Origin: Alphaproteobacteria bacterium
GTDB lineage: Bacteria; Pseudomonadota; Alphaproteobacteria; Rickettsiales; JABSSG01
NCBI GenBank assembly: GCA_022600235.1
Contig: JAHZKS010000115.1
Location: 1-5,903, forward strand
Direction of reading: 5' to 3'
DNA length: 5,903 nucleotides
This document shows, piece by piece, positions 1 to 5,903 of the stretch. Made by a program: the position numbers and the translations under genes. Each line of letters opens with the position of its first letter. The first letter of the stretch is position 1. Below the pieces are notes generated by a model. That model made no database searches. It was not told the origin of the DNA and saw only the letters and a program-made list of their open reading frames with translations.

Positions 1-1388
1 GCTTCTTCTTGAGAACCTCCCTTATCAGAATGTTTTTTAAGTAATAGTTCTTTTAACTTACTATCTGATAATTGAGCGTATTGATTGTTCTCTGGTTTAT
101 TATTACCGGATGTAGAATTTTGCAAATTTGAACCTAACTGAACCTCAGTCCCAGATCCTGTTTCAATCTCACTACCACTTCTTGTAGCAATCTCACTACC
201 ACTTCTTGTAGCAATCTCACCACCACTTCTTGTGGCAGATGAAGTCGTTCCACGATCTGAGGGCATAACGTCAAACCATCCACTCTGAGGCTCTGCTGAG
301 TTTTGAGAAATCTGTTTAGCGTTTGAACCAAAACCACCTCGTCTATTTTCAGCACCTTTCTCACGCTCTTCTAATCTTTTCTTTATTCTATCTGCTTTCT
401 CACGCTCATCTTGTGCAGATTTTGCTATATCCTTCCAGTCTCTACCCACTCTTTGGGAGGCTTCCCATCTTATTTTATTCTCAGCATCTCTTTCAGCTTG
501 TTGGCGTTTTGCTTCTCTCTTTTCTCTCTCTACTTTCTGAACTTCTGCTGCATCTCCAACATCTTTCCAAAACTCCCACTCTTTCTTTTTCTGCTCATCT
601 TTTTCAGCTTGCTTAGGTTGTTCTGCTTCTTGTTTTGAACCTAACTGAACCTCACTACCACTTCTTGTAGCAATCTCACTACCCGTTTCCTGAGATCTAT
701 CTTCTCTGCTATTTTGAACAATGGACCCATTAATTTCAGACATTACTTGCGCAGCCTGATGCGCCTCTTTAGTATATTCATTGGATCTTTTAGATACCCT
801 AAAATCACGAGACAGTGTCGATAATTCATGGTCTGTAAATGAATCTTTTAATTTACCTTCAGTCACTGGTGAACTTTTACCACCTGCAAATATCTGAGTT
901 TTTTCATTTAATTTAAAAGTACTGTCAAAAGATAGCTTGTTTGTATTGAGAGACGTACCATAATGTCCTTCAAGTTGTTCATAAGAAGTACTATTTAGCC
1001 CCACAGCATGCTTCAATTTCATACTTAGGTTACCGCTGTTAGCGCTTTTTTTCTCACCTACTAAGTCTTTATGCACTTTTACTAAAGTGTCTGTTATTCG
1101 CAATACATCCTCCTGATGATTACCATTCCACAATGTCTTTACCTGAAAAATATAATGATCATCTGTTTCGTAAGCATTCACTATATGTTTATGATTATTC
1201 CCAGTGCTCTCAATTTTAGGAAGAATGGTACCAGTCAAGTGATCTTGTAACTCTTGACCCATTTGCTCAACCGCAATATGTGCTGCTGCCTGATCTTCTT
1301 CAATTTCAGCTGGATTAATTGCGAAAGAAATATGCGCATATAACACCAATACTATAGATATAAGAAGTTTAGTTAAATAGTTATACAT
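1..1388 (-). CDS. Exported repeat-containing coiled-coil protein, candidate two-partner secretion substrate (3' end outside window)
   Basis: The frame is open from an ATG at 1386-1388 to the left edge: 462 full codons with no stop. The start is supported by a GAG Shine-Dalgarno 7 nt upstream and by a signal peptide: MYNYLTKLL, a hydrophobic core, then a likely cleavage after SFA (residue 23). Residues 24-225 form an unrecognised mixed region. Residues 236-251 carry a short repeat block ending in VQLGS. Residues 252-350 are very rich in K, E, R, Q and A and should be coiled coil. Residues 385-419 carry four or so 8-residue repeats (ATRSGSEI), again ending in VQLGS. A polar tail follows. The gene lies 57 nt downstream of a TpsB transporter, which suggests co-transcription and secretion by it. 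I see no NPNGI- or NPNL-type TPS motifs, so cargo status is inferred from context. It could instead be a periplasmic or surface protein exported another way. The reading frame is certain; the function is unknown. Confidence 0.85.
   Translation of the reverse strand, partial: MYNYLTKLLISIVLVLYAHISFAINPAEIEEDQAAAHIAVEQMGQELQDHLTGTILPKIESTGNNHKHIVNAYETDDHYIFQVKTLWNGNHQEDVLRITDTLVKVHKDLVGEKKSANSGNLSMKLKHAVGLNSTSYEQLEGHYGTSLNTNKLSFDSTFKLNEKTQIFAGGKSSPVTEGKLKDSFTDHELSTLSRDFRVSKRSNEYTKEAHQAAQVMSEINGSIVQNSREDRSQETGSEIATRSGSEVQLGSKQEAEQPKQAEKDEQKKKEWEFWKDVGDAAEVQKVEREKREAKRQQAERDAENKIRWEASQRVGRDWKDIAKSAQDEREKADRIKKRLEEREKGAENRRGGFGSNAKQISQNSAEPQSGWFDVMPSDRGTTSSATRSGGEIATRSGSEIATRSGSEIETGSGTEVQLGSNLQNSTSGNNKPENNQYAQLSDSKLKELLLKKHSDKGGSQEE
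140..235 (-). repeat. 24-bp tandem repeats encoding ATRSGSEI units (C-terminal block)
   Basis: Four consecutive 24-bp units. Units 164-187 and 188-211 are identical. Unit 212-235 differs from them at two positions, one changing Ser to Gly and one synonymous. Unit 140-163 is degenerate and encodes the variant ETGSGTEV. The period is a multiple of three, so copy-number change keeps the frame. Identical neighbouring units point to recent expansion or homogenisation. The block is followed in the protein by VQLGS, encoded by a 21-nt stretch at 127-147 that recurs exactly at 634-654. Confidence 0.9.
342..569 (-). repeat. Two diverged 44-residue units within the coiled coil
   Basis: Residues 274-305 begin WKDVGDAA and end AENK. 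Residues 318-349 begin WKDIAKSA and end AENR. Both the WKD and the AEN landmarks are exactly 44 residues (132 bp) apart, with ERE/REK-rich sequence between. The DNA has diverged, so this would be an old duplication. Low-complexity charged sequence can give chance similarity, so support is moderate. Confidence 0.45.
634..694 (-). repeat. Second block of the 24-bp repeat, N-terminal to the coiled coil
   Basis: Unit 647-670 is close to the consensus of the block at 140-235 (two differences), and unit 671-694 starts like the consensus and then diverges. A 33-nt stretch at 651-683 is identical to 168-200, 483 bp (161 codons) away and in the same frame. The adjoining 21 nt at 634-654, encoding most of EVQLGSK, are identical to 127-147. 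The two blocks bracket the coiled-coil segment, so this looks like a duplicated module end. Confidence 0.85.
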
Positions 1389-1394
1389 AATATT

Positions 1395-1399
1395 TCTCG
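1395..1399 (-). promoter_or_regulatory. Shine-Dalgarno for the repeat protein
   Basis: On the minus strand CGAGA precedes the ATG at 1386-1388, with 7 nt between GAG and the start codon. It is the clearest ribosome binding site in the window and fixes the start ahead of the signal peptide. The transporter and murA lack an obvious equivalent. Confidence 0.6.
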
Positions 1400-1412
1400 T
1401 TATTTTTTAATA

Positions 1413-1426
1413 AAAACATATGTTTT
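1413..1426. repeat. Perfect 14-bp palindrome in the transporter-cargo gap
   Basis: AAAACATATGTTTT equals its own reverse complement and lies in the 57-nt gap, 25 nt upstream of the repeat-protein start. It could be a regulator site or a weak RNA hairpin. It has no GC-rich stem or trailing U run typical of an intrinsic terminator. In AT-rich DNA chance is possible. Confidence 0.5.
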
Positions 1427-1445
1427 ACAACAAACAATACTTAAA

Positions 1446-3140
1446 TTACCACTCAAAAGATTTACCAACCAAGAACTGATACCTAGCACTGTTTTTATGA
1501 GTAATGCCACCAACTGTTACATGTCTAGTTGAAGGCAGAGCAACTTCAAACTCACCTTTAAAGTCATTTAGCATAAATATTCTAAACCCTGCACCAGCAG
1601 AACTTAAAGTCTTTTTGCTTGTAGTCTCTGATGTTTTAGAGAATTTAGCGATATCATAGAAACCAAAGAACTGAATATTATTTATATTTTTGTTATTCAC
1701 TTCGTGATTATATCTTAATTCTATATCACCATTTATACCTCTTGAGGAATTAATCAAACCAGACTTATAACCCCTTCCTATTGTGTTACCACCAACAAAG
1801 AACTGCTGCTCTAATGGAAGATCATCATTAGAATGGTGCCATATAACCTGAGTAAATAAACTAAAGTTTCTTGGCAATGCCTGGTCTCTATAATAATCTA
1901 ACGTCAAGTAGTTGAAATTCTTATCGAAGTTTGTCACAGCAGAACTAATTCTGGTTAAACTACTATTTAAACTACTATAAAAGAAAGGATGCACCCAATT
2001 TTCTCCTCCCAAGAAGTCATTATGCTTAACTCTAGCACCCAAGAAAGCCATAGTGTAGTCATAATCAGTAGAAAGTTGAGTATTTGTATATTCCTTCACT
2101 TTTCTGTAATCAACACCTCCGTCAAGCCTTACACTATTAGTGTTATCTAATACTAAATAGTGAGAAAGCTGCCCTCTTAAAGTTTTACTGGTATCATCTT
2201 TTGCAGATAATTTCTGCGCCCTAAAATCATTATCATAAGAATAAGAACCAGTTATACTTGCAGAAGTACCATATGAGTTCAAACGCTTTAGATAACCAAG
2301 TGTTGTAACCATCATTCTTGCAGGTCTATTTGAAGTACCAACCCCTAACAATAGATTGTCATTACTTTTTGTTGGGTTGTGAATGTGAGAATAAGCAGAG
2401 AATTGGTACCTACCAAGCCTTTCAGAACCATGATCTGTAATATCGATATCCAGATCCCCTCTTTTTTTAACTATTTCTAACACAAGGTCAGCCATTTCAT
2501 TGCCCTCAGTAGCGCCAGAGGTAATAGGTCTAAGCTCATACTCAGCTTTATAACCAGGAATTTTGTTAATCAACAACAAATTCCTTTGTACTTCTTTAGT
2601 TTTTGCTGGATTAGATTCTAAGATTCTTTTTATGTAAGCATCAACGAGTTTATTCTTTACAACTTCATCTTCATAATTCTTGTCTACTAGCAATTCAACA
2701 TCACGTATCTTTCCTTCTGTAACCTTAAAATGCATAGTTCCATAATGCATCCCATCAAACTCAACACGCGGCAGCAAGAAACCACATTCTTTATAATGAC
2801 CTTTCAGCTTATTTAGTATTTCTGTTGCTTCTTTATCATCTATTTTTTTTCCTATATAAGGCTTAAAAATAAAATCAAACTTTGATTGCTTCACAGATGA
2901 TCCTTTTATGGATACACCTTTTAAAACAGCAGCTTGAATTGATACAGCCTCTTTTGGCTGCTCCTTTACTTGCTTAGGGTCTATTGCTTCTAAAGTTTCA
3001 GGCTTTTCACCATAAAGAAGCTTTTGCCTCAAATGCTTGTTTCTTGGAATCGGATCTCTAAAGAACTGAGATTCTTCACCCGCAACTGCAAAACCAGATG
3101 CAAAACTAAATAACAAAGGAAAGATGAATAATTTTCTCAT
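1446..3140 (-). CDS. Two-partner secretion outer-membrane transporter (TpsB; FhaC/ShlB/HecB family)
   Basis: Complete 564-residue protein, a normal length for the family. TpsB proteins are Omp85-superfamily barrels that move an exported partner from periplasm to cell surface. A Sec signal peptide (MRKLFIFPLLFSFASGFAVA, cleavage near residue 20) is followed by a short linker that may hold the plug helix. A ShlB-type POTRA domain spans about residues 70-148, including FLLPRVEF and FKVTEGKI; a second POTRA spans about 149-228. A 16-strand-type barrel follows from about 231 to the end, with alternating polar/apolar strands. FFVGGNTIGRGYKSG (447-461) matches the L6 loop signature, with R456 as the invariant arginine, although Gly rather than the usual Val or Leu precedes RGY. 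The chain ends in SFEW, an aromatic C-terminus as expected for barrel assembly. The start is constrained: an in-frame TGA at 3159-3161 lies just upstream and this is the only ATG after it. No clear Shine-Dalgarno. The family call is strong; the substrate is unproven. Confidence 0.9.
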   Translation of the reverse strand: MRKLFIFPLLFSFASGFAVAGEESQFFRDPIPRNKHLRQKLLYGEKPETLEAIDPKQVKEQPKEAVSIQAAVLKGVSIKGSSVKQSKFDFIFKPYIGKKIDDKEATEILNKLKGHYKECGFLLPRVEFDGMHYGTMHFKVTEGKIRDVELLVDKNYEDEVVKNKLVDAYIKRILESNPAKTKEVQRNLLLINKIPGYKAEYELRPITSGATEGNEMADLVLEIVKKRGDLDIDITDHGSERLGRYQFSAYSHIHNPTKSNDNLLLGVGTSNRPARMMVTTLGYLKRLNSYGTSASITGSYSYDNDFRAQKLSAKDDTSKTLRGQLSHYLVLDNTNSVRLDGGVDYRKVKEYTNTQLSTDYDYTMAFLGARVKHNDFLGGENWVHPFFYSSLNSSLTRISSAVTNFDKNFNYLTLDYYRDQALPRNFSLFTQVIWHHSNDDLPLEQQFFVGGNTIGRGYKSGLINSSRGINGDIELRYNHEVNNKNINNIQFFGFYDIAKFSKTSETTSKKTLSSAGAGFRIFMLNDFKGEFEVALPSTRHVTVGGITHKNSARYQFLVGKSFEW

Positions 3141-3159
3141 GAAAACAAATAATAAAATT

Positions 3160-3172
3160 CATATACTATATG
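3160..3172. repeat. Near-perfect palindrome upstream of the transporter start
   Basis: CATATAGTATATG on the minus strand has two 6-bp arms around one central base and lies 20-32 nt upstream of the transporter ATG. It shares CATAT/ATATG half-sites with the palindrome at 1413-1426. It could bind a regulator or act in the mRNA leader; AT-richness makes chance a real alternative. Confidence 0.35.
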
Positions 3173-3204
3173 ATGTTATCACCCGCCTATTCGCTTCCCT
3201 AAGA

Positions 3205-3233
3205 AATATATACTTTTATATGTTTTTTTACAA
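3205..3233 (-). promoter_or_regulatory. Candidate sigma-70-type promoter for the secretion pair
   Basis: On the minus strand a -35-like TTGTAA (3228-3233; 4 of 6 to consensus) is followed, after 17 nt, by a -10-like TATATT (3205-3210; 5 of 6). Initiation would be near 3198, leaving a leader of about 58 nt that contains a locally GC-rich patch (3182-3200) and the palindrome at 3160-3172. No intrinsic terminator is visible after murA, so read-through is also possible. AT-rich DNA yields such matches often. Confidence 0.35.
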
Positions 3234-3264
3234 AAGAAGCTAATGATTATGATGCAAAAAAGCA

Positions 3265-4548
3265 CTATGAAGTTAATCTAAGTATGTTAGCCCCACATCT
3301 TCCAAATTTCTCCTCTATTTTTTCGTAACCCCGATCTAGGTGATATACTCTATTAATTATAGTTTCACCTTTAGCTGCTAAACCTGCCAGTATTAAAGAC
3401 ACAGAAGCCCTAAGATCTGTCGCCATTACTTCAGCCCCATAGAAATTATTCACACCAGAAATATATGCCACACCTCCTTTCGTCTCAATCTGCGCTCCCA
3501 TACGGCTAAGCTCTGGAACATGCATATATCTATTCTCAAAAATATTCTCCGTAATAGATGACTTGCCCTCACTCACAGAAAGCAAAGTCATGAATTGCGC
3601 TTGTAAGTCAGTAGGGAACCCTGGATACGCACCAGTAATAATGTCAGTGCTTTTTCTACTACCATTAGATGCAACAATAATTTTATTGTCATTAATTTTA
3701 GTAATTCTAGCACCAATATCAGAAAGTTTTGCAGATATATTTGCGAAAAGATTATAATCTATATTTTCTAAAGTGATTTCACCACCTGTAATCATTGCTG
3801 CTGCAGCATAGGTACCAGCTTCTATCCTATCAAAAATTACTTTATATTGAGTGCCATGCAGCTCTGATACTCCTTCAATTTCTAATGTACCTCTATCTAT
3901 ACCAGATATCTTAGCCCCCATCGCATTTAGCATTCTAGCAAGATCTCCGATTTCTGGCTCCATAGCAGCATTCTTAATAACTGTCTTACCAGACGCTAAC
4001 ACAGCGGCCATCAATGCATTTTCTGTAGCACCTACTGAAATATTCTCGAAGTGAATTTCAGCGCCCTTCAAACCATTTTTTGCAGTTGCTTCTATATATC
4101 CCTCATACAAATCTACTTTTGCACCTAACGCTTCCATAGCCTTGATATGAAGGTTTACTGGTCTAGTACCTATAGCACACCCCCCAGGCATTGACACTCT
4201 AGCAAATCCGAAGCGAGCAAGCAAAGGACCCAAAACCAAAATAGACGCCCGCATTTTCTTAACTATCTCATAAGGGGCTTCAAAATTATCAATTTTCTCA
4301 GCGTTTAAGAAAACTTTATGATTTATACTTTCACTCGATTCCATTCCACAAATGCTTAACTTCACACCGTGGTTAATCAGCAAGTGTGACATTGTAACTA
4401 TATCTGAAAGTTGAGGAACGTTTTTTAGTTCTAAAGTATCTTTTGTCAATAAAGCAGCTGCCATTAAAGGCAATGCAGAATTTTTAGCACCACTAATCTT
4501 AATTGTACCATGTAAAGGCTGGCCACCTTGTATAATTATTTTATCCAT
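3265..4548 (-). CDS. murA: UDP-N-acetylglucosamine 1-carboxyvinyltransferase
   Basis: This cytoplasmic enzyme transfers enolpyruvate from phosphoenolpyruvate to UDP-GlcNAc, the first committed step of peptidoglycan synthesis. The 427 residues match the family length (about 420). Visible landmarks: SGAKNSALP with the substrate-binding Lys22/Asn23; KMRAS with Arg100; the active-site loop PGGCAIGTRP with catalytic Cys124 (equivalent to E. coli Cys115); PGFPTDLQAQF with Asp314 (equivalent to the general base); and the C-terminal LDRGYEKIEEK. All key residues are present, so it should be active and, having Cys rather than Asp at the loop, of the type alkylated by fosfomycin. The start codon lies inside the end of pgsA (8-nt overlap) and has no obvious Shine-Dalgarno, which suggests translation coupled to pgsA. 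murA does not usually follow pgsA, so this arrangement may be lineage-specific. Confidence 0.97.
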   Translation of the reverse strand: MDKIIIQGGQPLHGTIKISGAKNSALPLMAAALLTKDTLELKNVPQLSDIVTMSHLLINHGVKLSICGMESSESINHKVFLNAEKIDNFEAPYEIVKKMRASILVLGPLLARFGFARVSMPGGCAIGTRPVNLHIKAMEALGAKVDLYEGYIEATAKNGLKGAEIHFENISVGATENALMAAVLASGKTVIKNAAMEPEIGDLARMLNAMGAKISGIDRGTLEIEGVSELHGTQYKVIFDRIEAGTYAAAAMITGGEITLENIDYNLFANISAKLSDIGARITKINDNKIIVASNGSRKSTDIITGAYPGFPTDLQAQFMTLLSVSEGKSSITENIFENRYMHVPELSRMGAQIETKGGVAYISGVNNFYGAEVMATDLRASVSLILAGLAAKGETIINRVYHLDRGYEKIEEKFGRCGANILRLTS

Positions 4549-5095
4549 TTTGTTTGAAATGCTTACAGCTTACGCGCAAGTAAGCATAGCCTGTAATTAA
4601 AGTTAAGCAAGCAGCAATCCATAACGCAATTCTTCCAAACTCATCAGCGAAGGCAACTCCTGCACCTTTATCTCCAAGAAGCAAAATAAAAATTGCAACC
4701 ATCTGCACAAATGTTTTTACCTTTGAGAGTTCACTAACAGGAACACTAACACTAAGCTCTGATAAAAATTCTCTAAGGCCAGAAACAAGAATTTCACGAC
4801 CTATTATCGCAATTGCTGGGAATAAATCTGCTCTATCATAATGCACAAGAACCACTATAACAGTCCCTACAAGAAGTTTATCTGCTATAGGGTCAAGAAA
4901 ACGACCCAGCTTAGATTGTATAGAAAAGCTTCTTGCTATATAACCGTCTAGAAAATCAGTGATGCATGCATATAAAAACAATGCCGCCGCTAGTCTATGA
5001 CTAAATACACTGTTTTCAAATAGCATTGCAAACACTACAAATGGGATTACTACTATACGAGAAATAGTTAAAAGGTTAGGAAGGTTCTTCAGCAT
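4541..5095 (-). CDS. pgsA: CDP-diacylglycerol-glycerol-3-phosphate 3-phosphatidyltransferase
   Basis: An integral membrane enzyme that forms phosphatidylglycerophosphate from CDP-diacylglycerol and glycerol-3-phosphate, the committed step to phosphatidylglycerol and cardiolipin. The 184-residue length is typical. The CDP-alcohol phosphotransferase signature is complete: D47-x2-D50-G51-x2-A54-R55-x8-G64-x3-D68-x3-D72, holding the metal-binding aspartates. The N-terminus NLPNLLTISRIVVIPF is characteristic of PgsA and argues against phosphatidylserine synthase or cardiolipin synthase. Hydrophobic segments near residues 11-28, 35-48, 75-86, 92-106, 127-141 and 155-173 fit about six membrane helices. 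It starts 30 nt after the uvrC stop and its stop overlaps the murA start, so the three genes probably form one transcript. The start is set by the conserved N-terminus; the preceding Shine-Dalgarno is weak. Confidence 0.96.
   Translation of the reverse strand: MLKNLPNLLTISRIVVIPFVVFAMLFENSVFSHRLAAALFLYACITDFLDGYIARSFSIQSKLGRFLDPIADKLLVGTVIVVLVHYDRADLFPAIAIIGREILVSGLREFLSELSVSVPVSELSKVKTFVQMVAIFILLLGDKGAGVAFADEFGRIALWIAACLTLITGYAYLRVSCKHFKQNG
4559..4587 (-). promoter_or_regulatory. Inverted repeat with two alternative hairpins just before murA
   Basis: On the minus strand ATGCTTAC (4580-4587) can pair over 8 bp with GTAAGCAT (4559-4566, 13-nt loop). Alternatively its GCTTAC (4580-4585) can pair over 6 bp with a nearer GTAAGC (4568-4573, 6-nt loop TTGCGC). 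The two pairings exclude each other. The element lies in the last codons of pgsA and ends 10 nt before the murA ATG, where a ribosome finishing pgsA would melt it. A role in coupling is inference. Confidence 0.35.
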
Positions 5096-5125
5096 TAATC
5101 TATATATTTTATTGCAATTGGACTA

Positions 5126-5903
5126 TTATAAATGCTTCTGAAAATATTTATATATTTTTTCAGCATTTTTTCTATTCACCATATCAACTCTCATAATATC
5201 CTCTACAGATGCTTGTTTCAACTTATCAAGAGACCCAAAATAATTTATCAAATTCCTTCTGCGTTTAGGCCCCACCCCTTCTATATCTTCAAGACTGGAT
5301 TTGATTGTCTTTTTTTCTAATGACTTACGTTGAAATGTAATTGCAAACCTATGTGCCTCATCCCTGAGAACCTGAAGATATTGTTTTGTTTTATCATATT
5401 TATCTAAAAACAAACTATTTCCATCGCTAAAATGTATGACCTCTTCTCCAGAATTACGATTTGGCCCCTTTGACATACCCACTATAGCAATCTCATCTAG
5501 GCCTAAATCCGAACAAGTTTTTTTTGCAACAGACACCTGCCCTACTCCTCCATCAATAATAATTAAGTCAGGAATGTTAGATGTATTTTTAAATCTCCTT
5601 GAAAGCATTTCTCTAAACATTTCATAATCATCAGGCTTGTGATTCAATGTTCGCATTTTATATTTTTTGTATTCTGATTTATTAAAACCTCTTTTATCAC
5701 ACACAACCATAACACCAACAGCTTGATCACCTCCGAAATGACTATTATCGTAAATCTCTATTCTATTTATAGGCTGTGTGATTTTGAAAAGCTTCGCTAT
5801 CTCTTTAAAATGTTTTTCGTGTTTTTTATTATAGTGATATCTTTTTCTAAAAGTATCTTTAACATTATTTTCAGCAAACTTAATTAAATCGCTTCTTATA
5901 CCA
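5126..5903 (-). CDS. uvrC: UvrABC system protein C, C-terminal part (5' end outside window)
   Basis: UvrC makes the dual incisions in nucleotide excision repair after UvrA/UvrB find damage. The frame is open to the right edge, giving 258 complete residues (about the last 40 percent of a roughly 600-residue protein). The Met codon at 5708-5710 is internal, because the homology continues upstream of it. Numbering from the edge: RIEIYDNSHFGG (47-58) carries the first catalytic Asp of the RNase-H-like nuclease that makes the 5' incision. KSEYKKYK and DDYEMFREML follow. IIIDGGVGQV (114-123) holds the second Asp, and RDEAHRFAITFQR (180-192) the catalytic His. The tandem helix-hairpin-helix DNA-binding domain occupies about 202-258, including IEGVGPKRRRNLINYFGS. 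The GIY-YIG and UvrB-binding regions would lie outside the window. The visible part looks intact and functional. It precedes pgsA, a common proteobacterial neighbourhood. Confidence 0.97.
   Translation of the reverse strand, partial: GIRSDLIKFAENNVKDTFRKRYHYNKKHEKHFKEIAKLFKITQPINRIEIYDNSHFGGDQAVGVMVVCDKRGFNKSEYKKYKMRTLNHKPDDYEMFREMLSRRFKNTSNIPDLIIIDGGVGQVSVAKKTCSDLGLDEIAIVGMSKGPNRNSGEEVIHFSDGNSLFLDKYDKTKQYLQVLRDEAHRFAITFQRKSLEKKTIKSSLEDIEGVGPKRRRNLINYFGSLDKLKQASVEDIMRVDMVNRKNAEKIYKYFQKHL

Noticed and set aside
1..50. J-domain-like string KKHSDKGG near the end of the visible repeat protein
   Set aside because: The essential HPD tripeptide reads HSD and no helix I precedes it; probably chance, though the sequence beyond the edge is unseen.
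134..364. Minus-strand 76-codon open frame with QEVVVRLL repeats
   Set aside because: It is a shifted reading of the 24-bp repeat, which stays open in several frames; the signal-peptide-bearing frame 1-1388 runs straight through it and has the plausible composition.
323..638. Two overlapping plus-strand open frames rich in Leu, Phe and Ser
   Set aside because: They are antisense to the Lys/Glu-rich coiled-coil codons, whose complement reads as TTT/CTT/TTC; they have no support as genes.
1383..1421. Short minus-strand leader reading frame starting in the CATATG palindrome
   Set aside because: It is only about a dozen codons, lacks its own ribosome binding site and overlaps the better-supported start out of frame.
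3234..3264. Possible intrinsic terminator after murA (TGC-T6-GCA)
   Set aside because: The stem is only 3 bp and there is no downstream U run; not a credible terminator.
3563..4054. Plus-strand open frames within murA
   Set aside because: Antisense shadows of a gene with intact catalytic motifs.
5132..5627. Plus-strand open frames within uvrC
   Set aside because: Antisense shadows of conserved nuclease and helix-hairpin-helix sequence.
5708..5710. Met codon as the start of a short uvrC-like gene
   Set aside because: The frame stays open upstream to the window edge and carries the conserved RIEIYDNSH motif, so this Met is internal.

Overview
The window is AT-rich, roughly one third G+C by eye, and every gene I can support lies on the minus strand, so transcription runs from high to low coordinates. 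It joins a conserved housekeeping cluster to a surface/secretion module. The base composition, the families present and the compact layout suggest an AT-rich proteobacterium. A host-associated alphaproteobacterium, perhaps Rickettsiales-like, is my best guess. This is inference: the uvrC-pgsA pair also occurs in gammaproteobacteria and does not settle the taxonomy.

Housekeeping part, 5903 down to 3265: the 3' end of uvrC (nucleotide excision repair; its 5' part lies beyond the window), then pgsA (phosphatidylglycerophosphate synthase) after 30 nt, then murA (first committed step of peptidoglycan synthesis), whose start overlaps the end of pgsA by 8 nt. Catalytic motifs are intact in all three. 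An inverted repeat with two alternative pairings sits at the end of pgsA just upstream of the murA start, where translational coupling is expected.

Secretion part, 3264 down to 1: a 124-nt gap with a plausible promoter leads to a complete 564-residue outer-membrane transporter of the two-partner secretion TpsB (FhaC/ShlB) family. After 57 nt, containing a perfect 14-bp palindrome and a clear Shine-Dalgarno, comes a long open frame that runs off the left edge (462 codons visible, no stop). It encodes an exported protein with a Sec signal peptide, an unrecognised N-terminal region, a charged coiled-coil segment, and two blocks of 8-residue repeats (consensus ATRSGSEI) encoded by 24-bp DNA repeats.

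By position, the repeat protein is the obvious candidate substrate of the transporter, but I see no classical filamentous-haemagglutinin-type TPS domain in it. This pair is the most interesting part of the window. The direct repeats are in frame and partly identical, so the protein could vary in length by recombination. No RNA genes, insertion sequences, CRISPR arrays or convincing intrinsic terminators were seen.
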